Assembly: GCA_945862215.1 (NCBI GenBank)
Contig: CAMAXY010000010.1
Span: 1 to 61,772, forward strand
Direction: 5' to 3'
Source of the DNA: Singulisphaera sp. GP187
Lineage (GTDB): Bacteria; Planctomycetota; Phycisphaerae; Phycisphaerales; SM1A02
Length of the DNA stretch: 61,772 nucleotides
The notes under the pieces were generated by a model. The model saw only the letters and a program-made list of their open reading frames with translations. It made no database searches and was not told the DNA's origin. A program made the translations under genes and the position numbers. This document shows positions 10,447-19,052 of this stretch, piece after piece. How positions within the stretch are numbered: position 1 is the first letter of the stretch; each line of letters begins with the position of its first letter.

Positions 10447-11679
10447 ATGGCAGTTTTGATTGTGACAGTTTGGGTTTTGAGTGGTCTATCGCTTGCAGGC
10501 GCCGCATATTGGTTGCTTGTGCGTTGGCGCGTGCACCGCGATGGTCGAAATCGGCCGAGTTTGCGCGAAGGTTTGACAGTCACGATGCCTTTATGGCCAA
10601 GTGTTTCGATCATCATCCCCGCACATAATGAAGAGGCACATGCACCTGACCTTTTGCGCACATTGCTTGCACAGATTTATGCAGGCTCGATCGAGATCAT
10701 CTTCGTGCTAGATCGTTGCACGGATGGAACCCGCGCTGCATTGGAGAAAGAACTTGCGCTTGGGGGCGGTGGTGCAAGACAATCACTTGTTCGTTTGATC
10801 GACAATCACGATTGTCCAGATGATTGGGCTGGTAAATGTAATGCTGCAAATCGAGGAAGTGCGATTGCAACTGGCGAACTTTTGCTCTTTACGGATGCCG
10901 ACACAACATTTGATCCAGCGTTGGTGCGTGCTTCGGTTGCGTTGCTGCGACAGCGAGAACTTGCACTTCTTTCTGCACTTCCCAAAGTGAGCGTTCGCAG
11001 CAATTTTGAAGCAGTTGTGCAACCTGTTGCGATTATGCAGTTGATGAAGATATATCCGATTTCAAAGGTCAACGATGAAGAGAAGCCACGGGCATTCGCC
11101 AATGGACAGTTCATGCTTTTCACTCGTGAGGCTTATGACGCCGCAGGAGGTCATGCGGCAGTCAAAGACGATCTCTTGGAAGACATCGCATTTGCGCGTC
11201 GAATCGTGCAGTTTCTTCGCCGAAAGGCTGGGATTTTCGTCGCCGACGAATTGCTGCATGTTCGGATGTACGAGTCGTATGAACAATTTCGAGAAGGATG
11301 GCGGAGGATTTTTATAGAGGCGTGCAATCGAAATCCATCGAGACTGTTTCGATATGGGCTTGAATGCGTCGTTGTTGGAGCTGGAGTGACAATCATTGCC
11401 CTCGCGACAATCGCCACTGGGGTTGCAGGGTTGGCATTGGGTGATCAACCGCTTGGTATTTCTGGTGTGACGACTGGATTTCTTGCACTTATCTGTCAGC
11501 AAATCACGCTGCGCCGCATCTTTGAGTTAATCGGTGTTCCGCCGATCGCGGCACTTGCCTATGCATATGGATCATTGGCCGTCACTCGCATTCAATGGAG
11601 AGCCGCAAAGGATTTGCGCGCGCAAAAGCCGGTGCGCTGGGGCGGGCGAAAATATGTTTTGAAACCACAATCGAATTGA
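10447..11679 (+). CDS. Membrane-anchored family 2 glycosyltransferase
   Basis: Encodes about 410 residues. I prefer the ATG at 10447, although a GTG lies in frame at 10441. An N-terminal membrane helix (VLIVTVWVLSGLSLAGAAYW) is followed by a GT-A domain with SIIIPAHNEE, VLDRCTDGT and the metal-binding LLFTDADTTF (DxD). A DDLLEDIAF acceptor-region motif and a late Q/RxxRW-like motif (VRWGGRKY) follow, then two or three C-terminal membrane helices. It probably transfers a sugar to a lipid or polymer at the inner membrane. The donor and acceptor cannot be read from the sequence. The family resembles hopanoid-associated and other processive-like GT2 enzymes. Confidence 0.82.
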   Translation: MAVLIVTVWVLSGLSLAGAAYWLLVRWRVHRDGRNRPSLREGLTVTMPLWPSVSIIIPAHNEEAHAPDLLRTLLAQIYAGSIEIIFVLDRCTDGTRAALEKELALGGGGARQSLVRLIDNHDCPDDWAGKCNAANRGSAIATGELLLFTDADTTFDPALVRASVALLRQRELALLSALPKVSVRSNFEAVVQPVAIMQLMKIYPISKVNDEEKPRAFANGQFMLFTREAYDAAGGHAAVKDDLLEDIAFARRIVQFLRRKAGIFVADELLHVRMYESYEQFREGWRRIFIEACNRNPSRLFRYGLECVVVGAGVTIIALATIATGVAGLALGDQPLGISGVTTGFLALICQQITLRRIFELIGVPPIAALAYAYGSLAVTRIQWRAAKDLRAQKPVRWGGRKYVLKPQSN

Positions 11680-11718
11680 ACACTCTTTCACGACCACTTC
11701 AACTATGTTGTCACACCT

Positions 11719-12507
11719 ATGAAAATTTTACTTACAAACGATGATGGAATCACCGCCCCTGGAATTGCTGCTTTGTATAACGCGATTCGTTCGCTTGGCG
11801 AAGTGGTGGTGATTGCTCCCGCAGGTGTTCAATCTGCAATGAGCCACGGAATTACTTTCCACCGTCCGTTGATGACGCGGGATTTCCAGGTGAACGCCGA
11901 AATGTTTGGGACTTCGATTGACGGAACTCCTGCGGACTGCGTGAAACTTGGACTGCGGACGATTTGGGCCGAAAGATTTGGAGCAGGTACGAAGCCTGAT
12001 TTGGTTATCAGTGGAATGAATAGTGGCGCAAATGTCGGTATCAACGTGATTTATTCGGGGACAATCGCTGCCGCAATCGAAGCTGCATTTCTTGGAGTGC
12101 CTGCGATCGCTGTCAGTTTGCACATCGGAGAATCGCCACGGACTCAGTGGCAACGGGCAGCAGAAATTGCGCGCGCGGCGATTGATCGAGTGATTGAACA
12201 TCCACTTGATGCGCACCGTGTTGTTTCGATCAATGTTCCGCGCACTGAAAAAGCGGATGCTGCGATGCCCGCGCTGCGGGTGGTGCGAATGAATACATCT
12301 GCGGGAGTTGATCGGCATGAGCGACGCGAGTCTCCTGAAGGCAGGGCGTATTACTGGCCGTATGGAAATGGCATGGAGTTTTTTCATACTGCGCAGGGGA
12401 GCGATGTTGAAGCGCTTATGGCGCACAATGTCACGATCACGCCGCTGTGGTACGACTTGACCGATGATGCTTCGCTTGCAGCGTGGCAGAAGAGATTGCA
12501 CGCATAG
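11719..12507 (+). CDS. surE: 5'/3'-nucleotidase SurE
   Basis: A 262-residue metal-dependent nucleoside monophosphate phosphatase. The N-terminus MKILLTNDDGITAPGI carries the two catalytic/metal Asp residues (DD at 8-9), and the NSGANVG motif supplies the remaining metal ligands. Full length for the family. It starts 39 bases after the glycosyltransferase stop and may be cotranscribed. A long antisense frame across this gene is a shadow. Confidence 0.95.
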   Translation: MKILLTNDDGITAPGIAALYNAIRSLGEVVVIAPAGVQSAMSHGITFHRPLMTRDFQVNAEMFGTSIDGTPADCVKLGLRTIWAERFGAGTKPDLVISGMNSGANVGINVIYSGTIAAAIEAAFLGVPAIAVSLHIGESPRTQWQRAAEIARAAIDRVIEHPLDAHRVVSINVPRTEKADAAMPALRVVRMNTSAGVDRHERRESPEGRAYYWPYGNGMEFFHTAQGSDVEALMAHNVTITPLWYDLTDDASLAAWQKRLHA

Positions 12508-13419
12508 CGCAAGTGACGGAATCGAGCCACGGAAAGAGCCACGGAAATGCATAAGTGGGCAGCCGTGAAAAGTCCTCTCGGGGCTCAGACAGTCCTCGGC
12601 GACCGACACGATCTGGTTTACGAAATTTAATTGCAAGTGCCGTCGGCCGCCTGCGGAACTCGCCCGAGAGAACTTTCCAACGGCTGGATACGCAAACAGA
12701 TGTCCGACTGATCTGAAAAACGTTCGAGCGAGAATTTGATTCGCCAACGTGGGCGCCATCCGATGACAACTCGGCAGACACGCGTGGACTTCCGTAGATC
12801 TTGCGGCTCCGCGCAAAACTGCAGCGTCGAGACTCTGAAATGGGCAACTAGTGTCGTTTTTCGACACTGGTTGCCCATTTCAAGCAGTAGAGAGTGCAAA
12901 CAACGGCTGGATACGCAAACAGATGTTCGACTGATCTGAAAAACGTTCGAGCGAGAATTTGATTCGCCAATGTGGGCAGTGGAATGATTTGAACCCCGGC
13001 GAGTTTGCAAGCCGAGCCGGAGTCTGCGTAGGCGAGGCGCAGCATGTTTGAGCCCGGGGGGGAAATCAGTCCGCTGCCAAAATCTGCGCGAACCACTTTT
13101 GAGTCCATGCATGTTTGAGTCCGGGGGCAAATCAGTCCGCTGCCAAAATCTGCACGAACCATATTTAAGTCCATGCATAAGTGGGCAGCCGTGAAAAGTC
13201 CTCTCGGGGCTCAGACAGTCCTCGGCGACCGACACGATCTGGTTTTGGAAATTTTATTGCAAGAGCCGTCGGCCGCCTGCGGAACTCGCCCGAGAGAACT
13301 TTCCAACGGCTGAGTACGCAAACAGATGTCCGACTGATCTGAAAAACGTTCGAGGGAGAATTTGATTCGCCAACGTGGGCAGCGGGATGATTTGAACCCC
13401 GGCGAGTGTTGCGTGCGAC
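12508..13419. repeat. Non-coding block of nested direct repeats
   Basis: No credible gene lies in these 912 bases. A unit of ~206 bp occurs at 12547-12752 and again at 13173-13380, about 95 percent identical by eye. Both copies begin at ATGCATAAGTGGGCAGCCGT. The last third (GCAAACAGATGT...TTTGATTCGCCAA) occurs a third time at about 12903-12975. The motif GATTTGAACCCCGGCGAGT occurs at 12987 and 13389. A 66-bp unit is tandemly repeated at 13043-13108 and 13109-13174 (CAAATCAGTCCGCTGCCAAA core). The palindrome at 12836-12882 sits inside. It looks like a decayed or still-duplicating mobile repeat. Confidence 0.8.
12836..12882. repeat. Dispersed palindromic element, copy 1
   Basis: Two 21-bp arms with a 5-nt T loop. 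The arms are TGAAATGGGCAACTAGTGTC plus G on the left and the near-perfect complement on the right, with one mismatch that is G-U compatible. A second copy lies at 49809-49855, 37 kb away, with the same outer sequence and the complementary AAAAA loop. Confidence 0.85.
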
Positions 13420-14772
13420 TCAGTTGAGAATAAAACGAATTCGAAAGGTCAAAGTTTTTCCTGGAGCAAGTTTTTCAAGTTGCGAACCTTTTGCACGCCA
13501 GCGATACAACGCATCTGTGACCGGTCCATCAATATCTGCAAACCCACTCGATTGAAGAATCTTGCACGACACTGGCACACCATCTTTGCCGAAAAGAACT
13601 TCGCAAACGGGATTTCCAGGAGACGTCGTGAGTCTGGTCAGAATCGGAAGTTCAGGTTTTTTAGTCTTGATTTCCAGCCCTTTTCGGGCAAGCGGCTTTC
13701 CACTGCGCCACATTGAAGGAGGAACATCAACAATACTTGTCGCATCAGATTCGCGATCAGATTTATCGCCAGTTGCAGTTCCCTTTCCAGGTGCACCAGG
13801 CGGGCCAGTCACTGGCGAAACAACTGGTGAAGTCGCTCCATTCGCACCAGAGTTTGGATTCTGCGGCGTTTGCGGAGTTGGTGGCGATGGTGGAGTTTGT
13901 GGAGAAGGGGGCTGCAAGTTTGGAGTTGTTGGAATCTCAACTTGTGGCTTTTCCGTTGGTGGAACTTCAGGGCGCGGAACGGGTTCTGGAGTATTCATCG
14001 GTTGCACTGCCGCAGTTGGTGGCGCCTCCTTCGATGGATCAGGCTTCACTTCTGCTCGCTCAATCGCAGGCGGCAGATTTGGATCTGGACCAACGGGAGC
14101 AGTTGGAAGTGTCACCGTTTCCACTGGCATCGGAGCGACACCTTTCATATCACTTGGTTGGGGAGTTTCAGTTGGACTCACTGCACGAACCGCTTCAACA
14201 GGTTTCATCTCTTGAGGAGTTGGCGGAGTCGTCGGCGACTGCGGAGTCTCGGGGGTTTGCGGCGTAGCAATTGTTTGCGGAGTCGCAGGAGTAGGCGGAG
14301 TTGGTGGCGAAGGCTGAGCAGTTGGTGGCGGAGGCGGCGGCGAAGCCTGCGCCTCTTGTCCAGGTGCGACTGCAGGAAGTTGCTTCACTTCACCCTGAGC
14401 AAGCGCGCCACCACCCGCAACATCTTTATCAGTGAATGCAGCTTGTTCGACTTCTGCATGTTGCGCAAGTTGTTCTTTATATTCGTCATATCCAATCCAA
14501 GTCATGCCTTGATCGGACCCATTCTCCAATCCAGGAACGACTTCGTCCTCATTTTCTGGGGAAGTTTCCCTCGCTTTCTTGAGCGCTTCTTCAAGTCTTT
14601 CGCGTTGCCGTTTTTCGCTCTCACTTTTTCCGTCGAGCGAAGAATGAAGGGGGCTATCGCCTCCGACTCCCCACGCACCACTGAGAACAGGAATCGCGAT
14701 CAACAAATGCAGGATCAATGCAATGACAGCGCCAAAATAGAGTGGAGCGTTCTGTTGACGCGATTCCGTCAC
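13420..14772 (-). CDS. tonB: Proline-rich TonB-family energy transducer
   Basis: Encodes 450 residues. A single N-terminal membrane helix (FGAVIALILHLLIAIPVLS) is followed by a charged region and a long Pro/Thr-rich spacer (about 150-330, many PPTP/PQTP repeats). A C-terminal TonB-like domain (about 370-450) ends with the expected strand TLTFRIRFILN. The protein should span the periplasm and pass inner-membrane proton-motive energy to outer-membrane receptors. The start overlaps the exbD stop by 4 bases (ATGA), showing translational coupling. No TonB-dependent receptor is in the window. Confidence 0.82.
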   Translation of the reverse strand: MTESRQQNAPLYFGAVIALILHLLIAIPVLSGAWGVGGDSPLHSSLDGKSESEKRQRERLEEALKKARETSPENEDEVVPGLENGSDQGMTWIGYDEYKEQLAQHAEVEQAAFTDKDVAGGGALAQGEVKQLPAVAPGQEAQASPPPPPPTAQPSPPTPPTPATPQTIATPQTPETPQSPTTPPTPQEMKPVEAVRAVSPTETPQPSDMKGVAPMPVETVTLPTAPVGPDPNLPPAIERAEVKPDPSKEAPPTAAVQPMNTPEPVPRPEVPPTEKPQVEIPTTPNLQPPSPQTPPSPPTPQTPQNPNSGANGATSPVVSPVTGPPGAPGKGTATGDKSDRESDATSIVDVPPSMWRSGKPLARKGLEIKTKKPELPILTRLTTSPGNPVCEVLFGKDGVPVSCKILQSSGFADIDGPVTDALYRWRAKGSQLEKLAPGKTLTFRIRFILN

Positions 14773-15299
14773 GGCGTGGCCGTCGGCGCAGTTGTTGCTG
14801 GTGCATTTGGTACTGGTGCATTTGGTACTGGTGCATTTGGTACTGGTGCAGTCTCAGCTGGCGCAGTCGAAGGTTTCTTCTCGTCACTATCGATTGGCCG
14901 GCCTACAAAGTTGACTTGAAGCCCGCATCCGCGCAATTTATCCCAAACACTTTGCATGATTGGCGCACGATCAATTGTTCCTTGACCATCTGCGACGGCG
15001 ATATACACAACCGTCTTTGCATCTTCAGATTTGGATTCTGCGACACGACCAGCAATATCCTGCAATTCACATGGAACTCGGTTGTAATAAAGCTTGCCGT
15101 CAAGCGTGATCGAGATCGTTGCAGCGGGAGCTGGTTTCGCTGCTTGGGCACTTTGAAACTTTCTCAGTTCCATAGGTACCACGCTGATACGCACGGCAAG
15201 AGCCTGAGAATAAATAAAGAACGAAAGCAAGAACATCATCACGTCGATCAGCGGGATCAATTCGATTCGAGGTTCGTGGGTTGTTCGGCGAATTCGCAT
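14769..15299 (-). CDS. exbD: ExbD/TolR-type biopolymer transport protein
   Basis: A 176-residue protein. The N-terminal helix carries the proton-relay Asp in ELIPLIDVMMFLLSFFIY, and a periplasmic ExbD domain follows. The C-terminus ends in an unusual low-complexity tail with three PVPNA repeats. The tail is encoded by a 15-bp tandem repeat at 14806-14850. ExbB/TolQ, the obligatory partner, is not upstream; a STAS gene takes that place. It is probably coupled to tonB, which starts inside its last codons. Confidence 0.85.
   Translation of the reverse strand: MRIRRTTHEPRIELIPLIDVMMFLLSFFIYSQALAVRISVVPMELRKFQSAQAAKPAPAATISITLDGKLYYNRVPCELQDIAGRVAESKSEDAKTVVYIAVADGQGTIDRAPIMQSVWDKLRGCGLQVNFVGRPIDSDEKKPSTAPAETAPVPNAPVPNAPVPNAPATTAPTATP
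14806..14850. repeat. 15-bp tandem repeat inside exbD
   Basis: Three perfect copies of TTTGGTACTGGTGCA (plus-strand reading) encode the APVPN repeats in the C-terminal tail of ExbD. The unit is in frame, so copy-number change would lengthen or shorten the tail without frameshift. Confidence 0.9.
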
Positions 15300-15319
15300 T
15301 TGTTTTTCACCCGATGGCC

Positions 15320-15376
15320 AGAGTCCCCATTACTAGAGTCCCCATTACTAGAGTCCACATTTCTAAAGTCCCAGCT
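15320..15376. repeat. 15-bp tandem repeat between exbD and the STAS gene
   Basis: Two perfect copies of AGAGTCCCCATTACT (15320-15334 and 15335-15349), one variant copy (15350-15364) and a partial fourth fill the gap upstream of exbD and run into the stop codon of the STAS gene. They separate two genes that would otherwise form an operon. Confidence 0.85.
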
Positions 15377-15701
15377 GGGCCGCTGCCAAAGCTGTGGGCA
15401 CATCGTCCGTGAACTTGAAGAGGCGATCCAATCCAGTCATCAGCAAGATGCTCCAAACAGCGTCATTCACACCGCAGAGATGCAGGCTTCCCTTTGCAGC
15501 GACGATGGTCTTTCGTAGTTGAAGAAGTTGTGCGATATTGGATGAATTGAGATACGTCACCCCTCGCATATCGAGCACGAAATGTAAATCGGCCTGTTTC
15601 TTTTCGGCGCGAGCGATCAACATTTTCAGATCATCGCCCAGTATGGGTTCGTCGGTCATTTCGCCGATGACAATATTTTCAGACCAATCGCTTAGTGGCA
15701 T
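15363..15701 (-). CDS. STAS-domain protein (anti-sigma-factor antagonist type)
   Basis: A 112-residue single STAS domain like SpoIIAA/RsbV. The conserved phospho-loop reads RGVTYLNSSNIAQLL, with Ser residues where the phosphorylatable Ser of the family lies. It probably binds an anti-sigma kinase or acts in a partner-switching module. No RsbW-like kinase is adjacent. It lies 12 bases downstream of gyrA on the same strand, so it is likely transcribed with it. Confidence 0.8.
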   Translation of the reverse strand: MPLSDWSENIVIGEMTDEPILGDDLKMLIARAEKKQADLHFVLDMRGVTYLNSSNIAQLLQLRKTIVAAKGSLHLCGVNDAVWSILLMTGLDRLFKFTDDVPTALAAAQLGL

Positions 15702-15713
15702 GTTGTGATCCTA

Positions 15714-18323
15714 TCACTCGGTCGGTGGCACAATGGCTGCTTCTGATTCCGCGACCTCGCCGGATTCAAAACAGGCTGCACCAACAAGAGCGTCGTCTTC
15801 TTGCAGCTTGACGACTCGAACACCCAGAGTATTTCGACCTACGAGTCGGACTTCGCTCGCGCGGATGCGGACAATCATTCCCCCACGAGAGATGAACATC
15901 AAATCATCATCTTCGAGGGTTGAATGCACCGCGACAACGCGTCCATTTCGCTCGTCTGTCTTAATGTCGATTCTTCCTTTACCGCCACGGGCTTGCGCGC
16001 GTGTTTGTCCATCTTCTTGATGGACGAGGTATTCGGTCATCGACGTTCGTTTGCCGAATCCATGTTCTGTGCATGTGAAGAGTGCGGCTTGATCGTCGCA
16101 GCGAACAAGTCCAACGACGGCATCGTTTTCAGCGAGATCGATTCCCGCAACTCCGGCGGCGGCACGACCCATCACGCGAGCATCATTTTCATCGAAGCGG
16201 ATAGACATTCCTTCGGCAGTCGCTAAGAGGATGTGATCATTGCCTCGTGTTTGCACAACATTCACCAAGCGGTCGCCTTCATTCAGTTTTACAGAAATGA
16301 TTCCGCTTCGATTGACATTTCGGAAATCCTTCAGGGACGATCGCTTCACGCGTCCGCTTGATGATGCGAAGAAAAGATAATCCTCGCTGCGTTCGAAGTC
16401 CTTGATCGGCAGATAGGCGACCATTCTTTCGCCGTCCTTCAATTCGACCACGCTATTGATTGCGCGGCCTTTTGCAGTTCGCGACATTTCGGGGATCTGC
16501 CAAACTTTTATTTGATAGACGCGTCCAGTATTGGTGAAACAAAGAAGATCGTCGTGCGTGCTGGCGATGAAAACACGTTCAATGTAATCGCCATCCTTCG
16601 CATCGGATCCGCGAACGCCAACGCCGCCACGGCCTTGCGTGCGGAATGTGTCGACAGCAAGTCGCTTCACAAAACCTTCGTGGCTGACGGTGACAGCCAC
16701 GTCGTGTTCTTGGATGAGTTCTGCGAGATCGAAGTCGCCTGCCTCGTCAGCCTCGATGGTGGTGCGTCGCGGATCGCTAAATTTTTCAGCGATATCGAGC
16801 ACATCTTGGCGAACAATTTTTAAGACGAGCGATTGATCGCCAAGGAGTTTTTCAAAGCCGTCGATTTCGAGCAGAAGTGCAGCGAATTCGCTGGCGAGTT
16901 TTTCGACTTCCAATCCAACCAACTGAATCAGTCGCAGTGCGCCGATCGCGTCAGCTTGAACGCGAGTCAATTTGATGCCTGCACCGACTCGGCTTGCAAG
17001 CGCAATGCGCTCTGGAACCAAGTGTGCGCTGGGATGATCTTCTGCGATCCGGAACGCACGTTCCATGAGAGCCTGAATCGCTTCTTCACGCGTGCGCGAA
17101 GCTCGAATGATTGCAATGACTGCATCGATGTCGCACACTGCATAGACAAGTCCTTCGAGACGATGCGCTTGCTGTCGCGCTTGGCGAAGTTGGAATTCCG
17201 TGCGGCGACGGATCACTGTGCAACGATGATCGATGTAGCACGAAATCAGATTGCGGAAGGGGAGCGTTCGAGGCTGGCCGTTGACCAGCGCAATATTCAT
17301 GATGCTGTATGTCGTTTGCAGCGGCGTGAATTCGTACAACTGGCGTTCGACGACAGCTGGATCTGCTCCCTTTCGAAGCACAACCAGAATGCGCGTTTGT
17401 GCATCGCGTCCCGAATGATTTCGCACATCGACGATGTCTGGAATTCGATCGTCTTTCTTCGCATCGACAATGCGCTCGATGAGAATGCTCTGCACTACTT
17501 GATATGGAATCTCTTCGATGATGATCATGTTGCGTCCGTCTTTCGTCTCGTGACGAATACGACCACGCACAGTCAACCGTCCACGACCTGTGGCATACGC
17601 CTCGGCGATACCGCGACGTCCAATGATCGAACCTCCCGTTGGGAAATCAGGTCCCGGCACAAGCGCAAGAAGTCCATCCAATCCAATGTCTGGATTATCG
17701 ATCGTCGCCACAATCGCATTGGCAATTTCGCCAAGATTGTGCGGAGGCATTGCACTTGCCATACCCACAGCAATTCCAGACGAGCCGTTCACAAGAAGAT
17801 TTGGAAACTTGCCTGGAAGAACCATCGGCTCCATCAAGCGGTCATCATAATTTGGCTTAAAATCTACGGTTTCTTTGTCGAGATCTTCCAGCATCGCAAC
17901 TGCAACGCCAGTCATTCGAGCTTCGGTATATCGCATCGCTGCAGGTGGATCACCTTCAATCGATCCGAAGTTTCCTTGTTTGTCGATCAACAATGCGCGC
18001 GTCTTCCACGATTGACCAAGATTCACAAGCGTTGGATAAATGACGGACTCGCCGTGCGGGTGATAATTTCCGCTTGTGTCGCCGCAAATCTTTGCGCATT
18101 TGATTTGCTTGCGACCAGGTGAAAGATTCAAATCATGCATCGCAACAAGAATGCGGCGCTGCGATGGCTTGAGTCCATCGCGAACATCAGGAAGGGCACG
18201 ATCCATAATCGTGCTCATTGCATAGACGAGATATGACTCGTGCAATTCACGGTCGATCGTCTTATCGATCACATGACCGAGAGTCGAATTTGGATCTGGA
18301 GTTGCAGGTGGAACAGTGGTCAC
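15714..18323 (-). CDS. gyrA: DNA gyrase subunit A
   Basis: An 869-residue type IIA topoisomerase subunit. The catalytic Tyr is Y132 in AAMRYTEARM. The quinolone-pocket region reads HPHGESVIYPTLV, with Ser at the position equivalent to Ser83. The C-terminal beta-pinwheel blades carry the GyrA-box as QARGGKG (about 777-783), with Ala where the usual box has Arg. The presence of the box argues for GyrA over ParC. The start is GTG 18323. No gyrB is adjacent. The ORF on the other strand across 16833-18122 is a shadow. Confidence 0.95.
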   Translation of the reverse strand: MTTVPPATPDPNSTLGHVIDKTIDRELHESYLVYAMSTIMDRALPDVRDGLKPSQRRILVAMHDLNLSPGRKQIKCAKICGDTSGNYHPHGESVIYPTLVNLGQSWKTRALLIDKQGNFGSIEGDPPAAMRYTEARMTGVAVAMLEDLDKETVDFKPNYDDRLMEPMVLPGKFPNLLVNGSSGIAVGMASAMPPHNLGEIANAIVATIDNPDIGLDGLLALVPGPDFPTGGSIIGRRGIAEAYATGRGRLTVRGRIRHETKDGRNMIIIEEIPYQVVQSILIERIVDAKKDDRIPDIVDVRNHSGRDAQTRILVVLRKGADPAVVERQLYEFTPLQTTYSIMNIALVNGQPRTLPFRNLISCYIDHRCTVIRRRTEFQLRQARQQAHRLEGLVYAVCDIDAVIAIIRASRTREEAIQALMERAFRIAEDHPSAHLVPERIALASRVGAGIKLTRVQADAIGALRLIQLVGLEVEKLASEFAALLLEIDGFEKLLGDQSLVLKIVRQDVLDIAEKFSDPRRTTIEADEAGDFDLAELIQEHDVAVTVSHEGFVKRLAVDTFRTQGRGGVGVRGSDAKDGDYIERVFIASTHDDLLCFTNTGRVYQIKVWQIPEMSRTAKGRAINSVVELKDGERMVAYLPIKDFERSEDYLFFASSSGRVKRSSLKDFRNVNRSGIISVKLNEGDRLVNVVQTRGNDHILLATAEGMSIRFDENDARVMGRAAAGVAGIDLAENDAVVGLVRCDDQAALFTCTEHGFGKRTSMTEYLVHQEDGQTRAQARGGKGRIDIKTDERNGRVVAVHSTLEDDDLMFISRGGMIVRIRASEVRLVGRNTLGVRVVKLQEDDALVGAACFESGEVAESEAAIVPPTE

Positions 18324-18412
18324 GGCGAAGTAAAAATCATACCCGTTTTCGATAAAGTTTGCCTACTGTGGCGTCTACTTTTCCATCCAAAAAACAGCGC
18401 CTTTACAAGTAT

Positions 18413-18997
18413 TTACGATCGCGCAACCGCAGTCTTGTTTGTCAGTCGAAGAAGTGCCAAATGCTCGCTGTTTCCGCCGCCTCCTTCGAGGGGACTTGGG
18501 CAATCGGCGATCACTTGCACGCCAAATTCAGTCATTTCTGCCAGGACTCGCTTGACAACATCCGCTGCGATATGCGCAGGGAGGCAACCTTTGACAAGCG
18601 CTTTTCGTTCTTCTCCTTGCGACTCGTAGTGAGGTTTGATAAGCGCCACGATGCAGCCTGTCGGGCGCAACCAACGCAATGCGACGGGGATCGAATGTCG
18701 TTGTCGAGTCCACGCCATATCGAGCACGACGATGTCGACCCCTTGGGGCGGAACTGGAGAATAAAGCACATTGGTTCTTTCGCGAACATCCACGCGAGGA
18801 TCATTGCGAAGTTTCCAATCGAGCATGCCATATCCCGTATCGACGGCAATGACTTTCGCTGCGCCTCGCTTCAATAGGCAATCTGTGAAACCGCCAGCAT
18901 TGCAGCCGAAATCAGCGCATTCGAACCCGGTGACATCGATCTGAAACGCATCAAGCGCGTGGGCCATCTTGATTCCAGCTCTGGAGACATATTCCAC
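18413..18997 (-). CDS. TlyA-like rRNA 2'-O-methyltransferase lacking the S4 domain
   Basis: A 194-residue protein. The start YVSRAGIKMAHALDAFQIDV and the following DFGCNAGGFTDCLLKRGA and DTGYGMLDWKLRNDPRV are diagnostic of the TlyA/YtqA-hemolysin group of FtsJ-fold methyltransferases. Typical TlyA proteins are about 270 residues with an N-terminal S4 RNA-binding domain. Here the frame begins (GTG 18997) directly at the methyltransferase domain. No S4 sequence is found upstream in any frame before lpxI ends at 19053. Either substrate recognition is provided otherwise or this is a natural short form. Confidence 0.8.
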   Translation of the reverse strand: MEYVSRAGIKMAHALDAFQIDVTGFECADFGCNAGGFTDCLLKRGAAKVIAVDTGYGMLDWKLRNDPRVDVRERTNVLYSPVPPQGVDIVVLDMAWTRQRHSIPVALRWLRPTGCIVALIKPHYESQGEERKALVKGCLPAHIAADVVKRVLAEMTEFGVQVIADCPSPLEGGGGNSEHLALLRLTNKTAVARS

Positions 18998-19052
18998 AAT
19001 TTCACGCTCTTCGTTTCATCGGCTTCGTTTCATCATCTTTCATCATCATCTC

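Noticed and set aside
11728-12867. Long antisense frame (379 codons) across surE
   Set aside because: Composition is His/Arg/Ser-rich without domain motifs; surE on plus is unmistakable and uses the better frame.
12977-13010. Sequence resembling a tRNA T-arm (GATTTGAACCCC) in the repeat block, also at 13386
   Set aside because: The five-base T stem does not pair, and no acceptor, D or anticodon arms are found on either strand. It is part of the repeat unit.
12627-13235. Frames of 108-202 codons in the direct-repeat block
   Set aside because: They arise from repeated non-coding units and show the same residues repeated from duplicated DNA rather than a domain.
13870-14919. Plus-strand frame opposite tonB, rich in Trp, Arg and Ser
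   Set aside because: The low-complexity pattern is the complement of the TonB proline-rich region and has no independent support.
18040-18075. GyrA quinolone-pocket residues as a resistance mutation (Pro at the Asp87-equivalent)
   Set aside because: The HPHGESVIYPTLV form appears to be a lineage-typical variant; the sequence alone gives no evidence of resistance.
16833-18122. Long antisense frame (429 codons) across gyrA
   Set aside because: It is a shadow of gyrA codon use; no start signal or recognisable domain.
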